Source: Apiotrichum sp. Y4204 (lineage: Eukaryota > Basidiomycota > Tremellomycetes > Trichosporonales > Trichosporonaceae). From it: a stretch of DNA of 64,000 bases. The DNA lies in contig JAMYHL010000001.1 in assembly GCA_025531455.1 (NCBI GenBank), positions 1,240,001 through 1,304,000 of the forward strand, given 5' to 3'. Made by a program: the position numbers and the translations under genes. Below the pieces are notes generated by a model. It ran no database searches. It worked only from the letters and a program-made list of their open reading frames with translations, and was not told the origin of the DNA. Shown in pieces: positions 32,369 to 44,670 of this stretch (positions are counted from its first letter, which is position 1; every line of letters begins with the position of its first letter).

Positions 32369-33532
32369 CTACTTCTCTTCAACAATCTTGTTGATAAGAG
32401 TGCCAACGCCGTGGGTGATGGAGACACGGAACTCGGCTCCATCGTGCAGGAGGGTACGGGGCTTGCGGACCCATCCAACGCCCGCAGGGGTACCGGTGAT
32501 GATGACGGTGCCGGCAGGGAGCGTGCTGCCCTGCGAGAGGAAGGAGATGATCTTCGGGACGGAGAAGATGAGGTCGCTGCGTGTCAGTGAAAGGCGCGAG
32601 ATGAGGAACATCTCCCATGCCATCAACTCGCAAAACTCACTCCATGGTGCTCTTCTGCACAACCTGGCCGTCCAAAATGCCCTCGATGCCAACTTCCTTA
32701 ATGTTCTTGATAGCGTCGCGGTGGACGAACGCAGGACCAATAGGGCAGGCGCCGTCGAACGACTTGGAGAACGACCATTGCGAGGTGGCAAACTGCTGCA
32801 CGCGAGACGAGACGTCGTTGCATGCGGTGTAGCTGAGATTAGAGCTGTGGCATCGAAACGCGGGCGGGCTTCTCCCAAAGCAACGCAGGCTTTAAAGTCC
32901 CTCCAGCTTGTCCCTCTTAGGGGAACAGCTAGAACAGCCCACTCACCCAAGAAGGTAGTCCATTGCCTCCTCCTCGGTAACATTCTTCGCGTCTTTGCCA
33001 ATGACGAGCACCAGTTCAGACTCGTAGTCGGCAGCATTGTCCTTGACGAAGGCGCGGGGAATGATCGTCGGCGCGGGGAATGGATCGGCAAGCGCCTGGG
33101 CGGGCTTCATGAAGACGGTCGGGACGGTCGGGATCGCCATGTTGACTTCGTTGGCGTGCGACGCATACTGTCGTTAGCTAAAGCCCCTGTAGCCAGCAGG
33201 AACAGCCAGACGATCTGGTGATCTGCCAATCCGACGATCCGGCAATCTCTCGCTCGCTCCCAAGACATCCGCGCACTCACGTTCAATCCAATACAGCGGA
33301 TGGTCCCAACCTCACGCGCAGCAAGCGGCGACAGGACGCGCTCCACGAGCTCCTTCTTTCCGATACGCTCTCCCGGGGCGAGAATCGACGAGCCGGAGAA
33401 GACGTCGACTTCGATCTTGTCGCCGGCATAGCTCGCAAGGCCAACATCCACCGACGCGTCGACAGGCTCGCCGATCAGCGGCGCACCGCCAGATCGGGGG
33501 ACGAAGCGAATGAGGCGGGTGTACGAGGACAT
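32369..33532 (-). CDS. Fumarylacetoacetate hydrolase family protein (FAHD1-like)
   Basis: Exons 33281..33532, 32947..33167, 32641..32832 and 32369..32576 join in phase to 290 residues. After an N-terminal beta domain (LIRFVPRSGGAPLIGEPVD) the core has CIGLNYASHANEVNM, then FMKPAQALADPFPAPTIIP. The metal-binding residues are the E-x-E in DYESELVLVIGK and the Asp in YTACNDVSSR, as in FAHD1. The rest includes SKSFDGACPIGPAFV and the typical GTVIITGTPAGVGWVRKP. Such enzymes hydrolyse acylpyruvates or decarboxylate oxaloacetate, and FAH proper ends tyrosine degradation; this length and layout match the acylpyruvase branch. It is divergent from the 119-residue protein gene, 363 bp apart, and convergent with the MDR gene. 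Confidence 0.88.
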
Positions 33533-33895
33533 GGCGCGCAAACTTGGAAGCATTGAGAGAGAAGAAGCAAACGCTCGAATAGGAGGTGGGTTGTGTGTAG
33601 TGTGGAATGCAGCCGTTCACCCCAGCGGCTTGGTGGGCCTCGAGTCGGAGTTCCCGGCCCGGCAACTGGCGGCCACGGTCGTCGGATATGAGCGGCGAGT
33701 TTACTACAATGCGGTGATTTACCCCAGATAATTGATAAGCCCTCACAAGCGTCCTTCGGCAGTGGGATCTCCGGAAATCCGATCCATTGTGGACGGCATG
33801 CAGAGGTACTGATGTGAATGGCCGGGGTGCACCATGATAATCCAACAGCGACATCACTTCCCTCGTTCACTTCTATCCTCGTCACAGTGCTCGAA
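33533..33895. promoter_or_regulatory. Divergent promoter region, FAH-like gene and 119-residue protein gene
   Basis: The two start codons face away from each other 363 bp apart, so the core promoters share this stretch. No TATA box is obvious. A GGCCCGGCAACTGGCGGCC stretch near 33656 is GC-rich and may be regulatory, without evidence. Confidence 0.4.
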
Positions 33896-34383
33896 ATGGC
33901 CTCAAGCAAAGTTGTCAACCTGGTCTCAGTGAACACCGCACCCGACCGCGCAGCCAAGGTGATCGGCACAGTGATCGAGAACGTCAAGGACCGCTACACG
34001 ATCGTGCACGCTGGCAACTCGACGACGATTGAGGGCGTCAAACCGCTCCTTGAGAGTGTCCAGCCGCCACCTGGGATTCTGGTGAGTAGCCATGGATAGG
34101 CTATAAGTAGCTACTTGACAATGTTCAATGGCTTTATCGGTGTGTCTCAGGAAGACTTAGCTGACATCACAGTTCTGCGCTTCCATGGTACGCGATTCCC
34201 TACCGTCTCCTTACTAACCAGTAGTGGACGCCGGAGCAGCAGGAGGAGATCCAGCGCATTGCTCGCGAGACCGTCCCGGGGATCAAGACGCACGCCATCC
34301 CGACTGGCCTCCAGGTCCAAGTTGGTCCGGATGGGATCGTCCAGTACTTGATGGAGCGCATTGATGAGATCATGGCTGCGTAG
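33896..34383 (+). CDS. Small conserved protein of unknown function with a 15-nt exon
   Basis: Exons 33896..34081, 34173..34187 and 34225..34383 encode 119 residues. The start is the ATG giving MASSKVVNLVSVNTAPDRAA; an upstream in-frame ATG at 33818 adds a poorly structured leader. The protein reads VIGTVIENVKDRYTIVHAGN, STTIEGVKPLLESVQPPPGIL, then FCASMWTPEQQEEIQRIAR and VPGIKTHAIPTGLQVQVG. The middle exon encodes only FCASM. The last intron is spliced at the second of two tandem AGs (CAGTAG); use of the first would put a stop codon in frame. The alternation of strand and helix suggests a small alpha/beta fold. I have the impression it is conserved in Tremellomycetes, but I cannot name a family. 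Confidence 0.7.
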
Positions 34384-34740
34384 ACGGGCACAGAGTGAAT
34401 GGGGGGTGCATGGGAGGAAAGGTATGTTGTATACGCCGGGGATGCAGAATCGACATTCTCATTTCTCAAAACACGACGGCCTACTTTCTGCCCATGTGCG
34501 GGATGCTCACACCTCTTGTCACAACAAGAAAGTAGACCAGTGGCGTATCGGACGTCTGCGCTCTGTTACGTGCTCTCACAGATCGAGTGCTGCTGCATAA
34601 GACGGGCAAACGCAGATACAATAACAGGAGAAGACTATAACAACTAAACATTACTGCTCTTGGGAATAACCTTCTATATTTTCTGCTCGCCGTCTTCAAC
34701 AGCTTCAGCCCCACCAGCTCGTGCTTCTGTCATATCACCT
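34384..34740. other. Gap between convergent genes
   Basis: About 0.36 kb between the stop codons of the 119-residue protein and the repeat-containing protein. It holds the two 3' untranslated regions. Nothing else is seen. Confidence 0.5.
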
Positions 34741-36662
34741 CTAATAGTCCGACATGTCAGAGTCGACGTCGCCGTCATAAGAGGGAGTCTCAATCTCAAG
34801 TTCAGTCTCTCTACTGCCGTCGAACTCCGGCCACGTGAGATCATGAACCGTGAGATCAGGAACGGACGGTGTGAGCTCAATCTCGAACGGGGGCACTGAG
34901 GGGAACTCGATCTCGCAATCGGAATTGGCTGAATTCAAGTCTGTCGGGGTAAAGAGCGTGTAGTCGGTCACTGTTGAGGGGGAAGAATAATCAGATGTGT
35001 AACTCTCCGAGGCCGACGTTTCAGAGGGCGACAAGGGCGTCGAGACCCACGGGGGAGTCGACAGCCCAGCACACGCGACCGAAAGTGGCGAACACGGCCA
35101 TTCGGTTAGGGGAGCATACACCTCCGGGGATGGCTGGAGCATCTCGTTCCAGAGGGCGTGTGCCGATGAAGAGAGGCAAACAAGACTTGAGCTGGGTCCA
35201 TTCTCCACGGCGGTGGCCTCGACAGTGGTTCTGGAGGTTAAGGCTGTGCTCTCATTGGGGGGCATCACCCTCACATTTGAGACGCGGGTCTGCACGTCGC
35301 GTGAGCGACCCGCGAAGTCATCGAATGTGTTGGTGACCTCCCATGCGGCAGTGGTCATCTCATCCTCGGCGAAGAGATTGAAGACTCCAGGCTCGGCATC
35401 GAGAATCCCGTTCCGATCGAAAACGGCGGGCTGCATTTCGGAAGCCACCGGCGCCGGGGTCATGGCATGGTCGGAAAAGAGAACGGGCGCCCGGGCCGTC
35501 GAATTGTCAGGGAAGAAATCAAAGACTTCCCCAGGCGAGGCAGCGGGCATCGCATTCTGTTCGATGACAGCGGGCTCCACCTCGGAAGGCACCGGCGACG
35601 AAGCTGTTGCAACATCATAGTAGAAATCGAAGTATTCCCGTGCCTCAGGCTGGGCAGCGAGCTTCGCGTTCTGATAGATCACAGGGGGCTGGCTCTCAAA
35701 AGCCACCGGCGCCGGGGCCATCACATTGTCTTCGAACCCCTCGATGACTCTCTCGGGTTGGGCAGCGATCATTCTATTATCATTGAGGACGGCGAGCTCC
35801 ACCTCGGAAGCCATCAGTGCCGGAGCCACCGCATTTTCAGGGTAGAAACCCATGAGCCCCGGCGCCTCAGGTGGAGATGCGAAGATTCCTATATCATCAA
35901 AGACGGGGGGCCGCACCATCGGAGCAGCAGCAGGACCGAGGGCAACGGCCTATTGGGTTAGCGTTGCTGCAACCCGTTCTGCGAAACATACCTGGGCAAT
36001 CATGAGGTAGGCGTGCAGATGATGCACGACAACCGCGGTCGCGACGAACAGCTCAAGTGCCTGCCGTGTCAGGGCGATAATCAAACACATTCGAGTACTT
36101 ACGGTGATTTCCCCGTCCAGTTCGGCACGCGCGACATTGCTAACCACCAGTGGGCGAAGGTCGGCAAAATACTTGGTGGCCGCTGCCAGCCAGGCGACGT
36201 ACATATCACGCGACGCATAGAGCAGCACGTCTAGCGGAGGCTGAGCGGGCGGCGGGCTGCCAATGCTAGCAGCAACGAGGTAGAGCCCTACCATGCCATC
36301 GCGCTGCCTGCGCACTGTAACAGCGTTCGCACAGCAGTCGCGAAACTGCCGGTCCACAGCGTAGTAAAGGGCTGGAGTGAGGTTGGTAAACCCCATTGCT
36401 GCCATCTCCTTGATGCTGATAAGCAGGCCGTTGCGCAAGAACGCGCTGACACGATCCATCACTTGCTGATGACGATCAGCGACGGGAACAAGGGAAGACA
36501 GTAGATGGCGGGAGACCATTCAGTACTTACACTTTCAACAGCTATGAGCTTTGCGTTCACCCTTTCCGCATTGAGGCTCTCGTACGGATATTTGATGTCT
36601 TCGAGGACCCTATAGAGGAGCGCGGGGTGGACCAAGCCGAGGAGGCCACCGAGCTCAGCCAT
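34741..36662 (-). CDS. Unknown protein with degenerate ~36-residue repeats
   Basis: Exons 36531..36662, 36103..36465, 35992..36060 and 34741..35949, all phase 0, encode 590 residues. Residues 1-188 are helical and well ordered, with LIAVESQVMDRVSAFLRNG, NLTPALYYAVDRQFRDCC, VLLYASRDMYVAWLAAATK and LELFVATAVVVHHLHAYLM. From about 199 to 385 the chain holds roughly five degenerate copies of a unit with a hydrophobic/acidic F-F-D patch, then APxPVASExEPAVxxxN and AAxPE. After that comes a Ser/Thr/Pro-rich, strongly acidic tail ending DGDVDSDMSDY. No signal peptide is visible. The acidic, aromatic repeats look like interaction or transactivation-like motifs. The N-terminal part resembles no family I know. 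Confidence 0.7.
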
Positions 36663-39600
36663 TGTGGAAGTGGTGGGATGAATAGAAGGAGGAGTTAGAC
36701 TGGAAGGTGGCTGGGAGGAGATACCGCCAGGCCTTCCAGCTTTATATCGACGAATTCCTCCTCCAGTTCTTGAAAACCTCCTGTCGCCAGGATGGGTGCG
36801 CGAAAGGTGCACGAGGAAGGCGAGGCGGATGGCGAGGCGAGGGGAGGCGCAAACATTGGTCACCTAATGTGTGTCCAGAGTTGTGTGTCCAGGGTCGCGT
36901 CCTCGCTTCCGCAGCACGTCGCTAACAGATGAGAGACGCGTCCAGCTGGCCTCGCGACACGTCGCGCTCCATCATTGGGGATGTTTGCCCTCTCCCTCGT
37001 ACCTGTTATCTCCCCTCGCATCATCTCCTGTCACCGAGAGAAGATGGCCATCATCGTCCATATCATGTCGCAGTATCAATGATTGAAGATTAGCATTCTC
37101 GTTCCACATCACTGGGCTGTCACCAAGATTGAAGATGTGTTATCCTTCCTCGCACTCACACCACTTCGCCGCCACTCATGATTGAGGATGAATGATTGGC
37201 GCACTGACCAACACACAGCTCCCCCGATCCCCCGTTCCTAGGAAAACTCGGTGGCGGGATGATGTCGGTCCTTCACACAGAAGATGCCCTTCTTTCATCG
37301 TGGCCCTCGATGTTGAGCGCGTTCAAGTGACTCACTTTCCTCCAGCACCGTTTATGAGCAATAACGACTCACTTCATGTTCGTGTTTAGCTGCGAGGCCA
37401 CTTGTGTGTGCCATACAGTCACATCAAGGAGCATACACACATCTCCACGCGTCCGAGCGCGCTGAGGATTCCCTACGTTGTGAAGTCGCGTCTCTGTTGG
37501 CGCACATTGCAGGACGTGTGAGGAAAGATGTCAGTGTGTCAGTCGCCACATCCCTTGACATCACTCCCTAATTTTCCATCATGGTAGTGCTAGCGTTTCA
37601 CGGTGGCCTGAGTTTAGCACCTATGCAGCGAGGCTCAGAAGTCAGACGAACGATCAGAGATGAGATATTCAGAAGAGACGGAATTCAGTAGTCGATATTG
37701 CAAGAACATGTGCGAGGCCTGAGAGCAGCGAGGAGGGACAAGGAGGCAAGTGGAGAGGGCGATAGTCAGTCACCAACAGGATAAGGCGTTATCACAGTCG
37801 CCACCCAGCACTGATCGACCTCACCTCGACTGGCTCAGCTCAACTGATCAACTGGAAATGCCACCTCATGCGTTCCGGTTACACCACGCCGATTCCGCTT
37901 GCCTTCCAGGAACATCATCACGTACCTTTACGTAGCCATCACGTATTCCTCCCTCATCCATGGATGAAAGTGGGCAAAATCACGGTTTTGCGTTCGCTTT
38001 CTGGGTTGCATCGACGGCTTGGCTTGCTTGGCCTTGAATCGTCCAATCCATCGGATCCCCGACCTCTCGCGTTCTGAGGATCCGAGGCACCCATGGCACT
38101 ACTCGTGTTCCTTCCAAACTGCGCGCGTGTACCGGCTGTATGTAGTACAGCTTGATCATTGCTCGCAACTTGCTCACGCTTAATATACTGAGCCTCGAGT
38201 TTCGCGTCGGTGATTGACGGTACGCAACCACCTTGTCAGGCGCGATACGCGAGTGGTTGGGCATATCGCTCCGGGGCAGACGGGCGCGAAGCAAAGTAAT
38301 GGTAGCTCAACTGGAAGGATGTGAGAGACTGCGACTGCGCGACCAGGATGTGGTGCTGAATCCCGTAAACGCTACTCCTGTTATCCAAATCTGAGATCCA
38401 ACCCGCAGTGAGCTTGCACTGAGACATCTCGATCAATACAATGGCCTCTCCGGCTCACTCATCTATGCTGGGCCGCCAGGACACGGGATGTTGCGATGCT
38501 GTAAGCACGATCTGTGACCTGTGACAAGAGGACATGTTCAGCATGGTACGTGACTGACACAGCCTTGGTTTTAACCTGAGTTGTAGTTCGAGGGGAGCTT
38601 CAGAATCCCGCTTTCTGGTCCCTAACCTGTGAGCTCCCCAAGCATGACTCCGTGAGCCACAGAGTTAGTCGGCGGCATACAGTAGGTGGATAAGCTCCCA
38701 CTGTTGCTGCGCGCAGTCTTGGCATGGGAATCATACCTCTCTGCTTTCACCTTGCAATGAGCTTGGCGCTTCGGTTGGTACCTGGCCTATAATTCGGCCC
38801 AGCTGCCGTATTTTTGCGACTTTCGGGATCTCTCGATCTCGGTTTAGCGGCCCAATCCCCCTTTCCCGGCATGAGCATCTTCTTGTCCGGGATTACGACT
38901 TTTATTTGTTCCGCTTTCTGCTGTGGCGGGTATGAATGGCCGTCAGGGCGTGGTCGCAAAAGGCGAGAGGAGCTCCTCCAGAATGGAATTGTGGTCTTCA
39001 GCTCTGTGGCCGAATGAGTGTTGGCCCGCGTATTCCAATGGATAGGAATCGGGAAAGCAGGGAAATCACAACATCCTATTGTGAGATGAGGATGGGCTTG
39101 GCCGGCCGGCTTGGCCGGCTTGGCCTTGACCTGACAACTATAGATGCCAGTCGCGTGCCGCCAGTTGCCGTTGCCAGTCTGCCGGATTCAATCTTGGCGG
39201 AGTAATGGATGAGAGATCATGAATCGCGCAATGGCAGCTACTGGACGCTATGATGTACCTCAATGCAGCCGGCTCTGGGTGATCCCTAGAATACCACATA
39301 CTTTTTATGACATGCACTCAATGGGAGGAGTGGGTGGCATGGGTGCAGATGGGTGGTGGGTGGCCTGGCTGCTCTGTGGGCCGTCTGAGGAATCCCCCTA
39401 TCCCCTCGAGTTGCTTGGCGCTGTGGGGAGGGGAGGGATGTTGTACCATATTTCCACATTGTGTGTTGCCCTTGCGGGGCGCTGGGGTGCCCTAATTGCT
39501 CGTCTCTCCCTGGCGGGTCGAGTGACCAGGTGAGACCCTTGCCCCTCCTGCCTGATTGGTTGGACACGCTTGGACAAACAGAACCACCCTGGTGCTGCAG

Positions 39601-40221
39601 CCAGAGAACCAGAGAGGCCCCAAACACACCCTTCACACTCCTGTTAATCTGTCCCTGAATCCTCGAACATCCCTGCGCATCCTCCTGGTCCCTCCTGATC
39701 CACCCCCCCTCTTCGCCACTCTGACCGTGCGCCTCGTATTCTTTTCTCACACTTGTTTGGGTCCTTTGCGTCTAGTTGGACTCGAGTGGCTTGCATGGCT
39801 TGTGATCTGAAGAGCGCGAAGCGCGGAAGACTGGCCAGAGAACCACGCGTATACCGAGCCAGTCACGGCGCAGCAACTGACTTTGAATGAGCTGCATCAT
39901 CTTGGTTTGGCTCGGCACGGCGCGCTTGTGGGCCTAACGGCCGGCCACTAGGCCACTAGATCAAACGGACACACTAGTGTACCTCGTCCCGTGCACCGCG
40001 GTACCGCGGACCAGGGAGGTCGCGCCGGGGTGCGAGGAGCCAAAGGATGCACGTCCATTCTTCCCCCCCGGATTCAGTAGTGGATGGATCGTCCTCTCCT
40101 TCATCTCTTTGGTCTTGACAGTAGCTAACAATCGTCTTTCTCTCCATTATCATCCACTCTCCTTTACATCTTTTATATCTCCTTTCTCCCTTCGGTGGCC
40201 CCTAATCGTCTTTTGTACACC
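36663..40221. other. Gene-free stretch, about 3.6 kb
   Basis: The left end holds the promoter of the repeat-containing protein (a TTTATATCG at about 36740 on the plus strand reads as a weak box) and the right end a CT-rich leader of the KNH-like gene. In between I see no family, tRNA or transposon, only small near-palindromes and short GGCCGGCTTGGC repeats near 39100-39125. Confidence 0.45.
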
Positions 40222-41202
40222 ATGCTCGTCTCCAAGCTTCTCGTCGCTCTTTTCGCCCTTCCCCTCGCAGCCCTTGCGCAGGAGTCCGCTGCCGCTCCCG
40301 AGTCGACCGACGCCGCCAGCCCCGACACTGGCGCCGGCGAGAGCCAGGCCCCTGCCTCCGACGCCGGTGCTCAGCCTCAGCCCACCTCCAACGGCGGCGG
40401 TGGTGGCGGCGGCGGCAAGAACGTCGGCGCTGACATTAACAACACCGGTCAGGGTGGTAACGGCACCGGCTCCTGGACCGTGGCCCACTTCACCTTCCCC
40501 TCGCGCACGTCGTACTGTGAGTGCTTCCCGTTCATTGACATTTCGATATGTGGGCCACTCGGGCGACATCTCAATGTATCAGGCGGTTTCTGTCAGGAAG
40601 CATTGGTTATTGACATGCAACAGGGGTTGCCGACAAGGAGAACACTGCCCTCTGGTCTCCTTACAACGAGCCCGTGAACCTCGTTCTCTTCAACTCGAAC
40701 ACCACCCTCGGTGTTACTAACACCACCATTGCTGAGAACAGTGAGTAATCTGGGCTCGTCTGAGTGAACACGAGCATGACAACCCGCGTTTGCCTCACTG
40801 GAGTGGAGAATCTCATCGCTAACGGCAGTCCCCGCCGGCACCGGCATGTGGAAGGGCAACATCACTGGTTTCCCTGTTGGAAACAACTACCTTCTCACTC
40901 TTGCTCTCACTTCCAACCCCGCTCGCAAGATTGGCCAGACTGACGGCTTCTGGATCAAGCAGCGCAACACCGTTCCCGCCATTGTCCCCCAGGACGCCAA
41001 CTCTGCTGCCAACGGTCCTGTCGCGACCGGCAACGTTAACAACACCAACACCGCCACCGCATCCGGCACCAACCCCGCCGGCGCGTCTCCTTCTGCTCCG
41101 TCGGCCGCCCCGACTACAGGCAACGGCAGCGGCGCCCTCAGCTCGTACAGCGTCCCGGCCGTCGCCCTCGTTGGTGCCGTTGCTGTCGCTCTCGCTGCCT
41201 AA
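40222..41202 (+). CDS. GPI-anchored KNH/Ser-Thr-rich cell-surface protein
   Basis: Exons 40222..40516, 40624..40740 and 40829..41202 encode 261 residues. A signal peptide (MLVSKLLVALFALPLAALA) precedes an Ala/Ser/Pro/Gly-rich spacer with a poly-Gly run. The folded part runs from VADKENTALWSPYNEPVNLVLF through TLGVTNTTIAENIPAGTG to GNNYLLTLAL and DGFWIKQRNTV. A Trp near the start of a strand, VLFN, and a later Phe-Trp strand match the KNH/KRE9-like domain of Ser-Thr-rich membrane-anchored proteins. The C-terminus is Ser/Ala/Asn-rich and ends in a hydrophobic SVPAVALVGAVAVALAA, a GPI signal. It likely acts in or on the cell wall. Codon use is strongly biased to C-ending codons, suggesting high expression. 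Confidence 0.8.
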
Positions 41203-43550
41203 GGAGCCACAACTAACGTTGCCAACACCCCGCCACACGGTGTGGTTTCCATTCTTTGGACATTTATTTCTTGGATGCCTGTCTGTACCTTGCACCACCC
41301 CATCCCCTTACGACCACCCCACCTCAATACTTATTCCCATGGCGAGACATAGCAGACAAACTAAAACACCTTGGTAATAGCCGTTTATGATGGCATCTTT
41401 TCTTCATGAGGTCAAGGCAGTTCGTTGGGACATCATAATTGAGTGCAGCCTGTGAGGAACGTGTTCAAGCTGGTTATGGGTTCAGGTCTGCGTGTATGTG
41501 GTGCATGGTCGCCGTCGCGCCATTTTCAGCGATCAAGCATGATCCGTCAACAACTGGTATCGCGGCGTGTAGCAAGTATCCAAACGCCACTGCATCCGCC
41601 ATCCCGTCTTCCGAACCGGATATGCCCTTTTCCCGGCTTGGCGAGCGGCTGTGAAATCACATTATAGTTTGTGGGCCTGGCGGTCGCTGCGGCCAACTTG
41701 CAACCAACTTGCAACGAGTTGCAAGTTGCCTGCGCTGCCATGTGCTGCATGTGGCCGCAATCGAAGCGACCAGCCACCCATCTACGGACGACTCTTCGTG
41801 CTGACACTGACCATTTGATCATAGCGAACACTGGATTCTGACAGAGATGATTCACATACAAACGCGCTGATATCTTGCTCTCGGCGACAGCTAAACTCCA
41901 GGGCTCAGCAACACACTTCAATTTCCATCTCCATGCTGACCTCTGGATGTCTAGAGCTGCAGACAGCCCTAATATGGCCAACTACAAACGCATCTCCGAA
42001 CCGCCGTCTACGTCGCCACCCGCCGAGACTGAAAGCGAAGCATCTTGGTAGCTTGGCAGCTTGGCAGGCCCGCACATTCTATTCCAAGCTCCCAAGCCGG
42101 GGAATGTGCCCCGCCTAGCGCCCACGCCATGTCGGACCCAGGGGGGTATGTGCGCAGTAGTGCACGGCTCGGGCACTCGGATGCCACGCCATTGGCGCCC
42201 CGCACAGCGCGCAGCACTTTGGACCGTGTGGAGAACATGGTTAAAGGATCGGGGCGTATCGGGGGCTAGAGGCTCGGCGTCGTGGCTTCCCCTGTCCTGC
42301 CGATCACAAGCTGCGGCATGCGGGCGCGCAAGGGGACGCTGGACGACGGCGTCGCAGGGCTGGCGGGTCGGAGGACTGCGGACAGGGCTGGCACTGCAGA
42401 CGATTCCGTGCTTTTGACCGTCCGCGGGGCCACATCGATCAGCGGGGCGCAGAACGGGTCGCGGGGGAACGATTACTTGAACTCCACGCTGCTGGTACAG
42501 TAGGTAGCGATGCGTCTGTAATGTGTGACCTCCTCTCACGCCGTGTCCGACTGTGGGGCCCAGCTACTCCTGCGTGGTGACCTCGACATTAGGTAGGATG
42601 CTGCCTGGTGTCAGCTGGGCCATTCGATTCTCTCTCCATCGCATCCGGTCTCGACCTCGACGTTCTCCCACACCGTGGCGTACAGTACACGACCGCAACC
42701 CTCCATCGTGGCATGTTGTATCCCCCTGCCTTCGGGGCCTAGGAACACGACCCAGCGCGCGATTGGCGCCAGCTACGAGTCGAGTGTCGTCGACGCGGTC
42801 GAGGAAAGGGAGTGAGTGAAGCCGAGCCAGAGAGATTCAAGCTGTGGAAACCGGCACCCCGCACAGTCCCATGCAGCTAGTCTATTGTCCCTCACGGTAT
42901 CTCATGAGAACGTGATCCTTGTCCTTACCACCCTGTAAGAACCCCCGCAACTCACGCCCCAACCTGCGCACGCATGTCGGCAGTCGCAAGTTAAGAAAAG
43001 GCGCCAGCTACGACACCAGCAGGTCAGTGCCTATGAACCTTCATTCCGCGTGATAGGGTGGGCGACGTCGAGCGAGTCACCGCATTGAGGGCAACGGCCT
43101 GGATGCGAACCAGCACTCCGCTGGCTGCAGGAAAGGGGTGTGGAATGTCACGGAGGTGTACCTCGCGTGTCGCGGGGATGAGTACGAGGGCTTTCATGAC
43201 TGATTGATTGGTGGACTCCGGGATGGGGTTGCGTTATGGCCAAGGCATCTGCTGTGAGCTGCGGAGCGAACTCTGAAGACACTTGAGAACCTTGTGGGGA
43301 CTGTGATTAAGCCCAGACGTGTATTAAGGGTTTCGTCTCTGCGTCCAGTCAAGGGACAGAATAGTGCATGTCAATTAAGCATCAAGAAGTCAGCACACCG
43401 CAAGCACTGCTCTGCTGTGTAGTGCTGTGGTGAGTCATTGCCGGACGCGAGAGATGTGTGGAGATCATGTTGCAGTAGTGCTCGCTGTGAGAGCGTTGGT
43501 CCAGTTGAGTGAGAATGGTGGTTCGTGATCAACTGGCACCGGGCTCGTCG

Positions 43551-43610
43551 TGCCCTGTCGCGTCCTGTCGCGTCCTGTCGCGTCCTGTCGCGTCCTGTCG
43601 CGTCCTGTCG
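43551..43610. repeat. 10-bp tandem repeat, five perfect copies plus one
   Basis: The unit CGTCCTGTCG occurs five times without change from 43561 to 43610 and once with two changes just before. No gene is associated with it. Confidence 0.9.
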
Positions 43611-44630
43611 TTGCGAAGGGCCGTGCGCCAACACCCACGTCGTCTCCTCCGGGGCCGGCCCGTGCGTAGCTCCTGTTGTGCAATCGTCGTAGTCTTTGGG
43701 TACCAGTCGCGAGCGTGACACTCGATGCTTTTAGTCGATGTTCTCTTTCTCGCTCTCGCAACACTGTCCACACTCATCCTTTACATTACTGGCGCTGGTC
43801 CGGCTGATCTCATTCAATCCACGCTGCAATCAAGAGCATGCCGCATGAGTCGTCCGCTTCGTTTCTCGCTAGTCTTCAAGGTGCTCGTCGTTGCAAAGAC
43901 GATGTCGCCACCAAGCGGTACGAGTTGGCTATCCCGTCCACGTTTGAGTACAAGAAGACTGTCTGTTCAGCTCCGTTCCGCGCCCATCAATAGGCAGCTG
44001 TCAGCGCAGCGACAATACCACCGACAACGTGTAGGACTTCGAAAGGAACTGATCTAATGTCTTCCAACTGCCTGCTGAGCCCCACAGTCCTCCCTCATCC
44101 GTCGCAGTCGCCTCCGGCCATTGAGCTTCCCCCAGCCCCAGGGCCCCATCATTCTGTCGACCATGAACAGCGCTTACGCCCCAGCTCTAACCACTGAGCC
44201 GGGTTGGCGAGATTCTCTCCCAGCTAGACCTGTCTCATTTACTCCTGTCCCATTTGCTGTCAGCGATCCTACGATCCCGCCTCCAGTTAACACCATCCCA
44301 AATCTAAGCTCGGTTTTGCTGGTGATGCTGACCAAGGCTCTCTTGCTTACGAAAAGGGGAAGGTCATGTCGCAGCCTTCCGGAGTTACTGATAACAAAAG
44401 TTGGATGATTGTTCAAGTCCTTGTAACGCATCTCGGCGATGCGGACCTGTTGGTGGTCCTTATCTTTCATCAGAGGTAGGCTGTTAAATGCCTCATAGGA
44501 CATCTCCGAAGGATAAGCCCGGCACGTACCGAAACTTCGAATGATAGGCCGGGGCCCGGTGAATTTTCGCTCTCGGTGATTGCTGTGGCAGGGTCAGTCG
44601 GAGCCCGCAGGCATGCTAACATCAGTCTTG

Positions 44631-44670
44631 CCCCTCAACATGGGTTTCCGCCCCTCAACATGGGTTTCCG
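44631..44670. repeat. 20-bp direct tandem duplication
   Basis: Two identical adjacent copies of a unit starting CCCCTCAACATGGG. The copies are perfect, suggesting a recent duplication. Confidence 0.9.

Noticed and set aside
34741..40221. Search for a biosynthetic or defence cluster in the window
   Set aside because: The neighbouring genes belong to unrelated functions, have individual promoters and are separated by long gaps; no backbone enzyme, reverse transcriptase, transposase or NLR-like gene was found.
41982..42539. 185-codon minus-strand frame in the largest gap
   Set aside because: Rich in Arg, Pro and Cys without pattern; it is opposite the gene-like plus-strand pieces and is likely a shadow.
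44174..44503. Minus-strand frame starting MSYEAFNSLPLMKDKD
   Set aside because: The first 50 codons look like a real exon ending at GTAAGC, but no acceptor gives a continuing frame and no family is recognisable. It may be a gene fragment.
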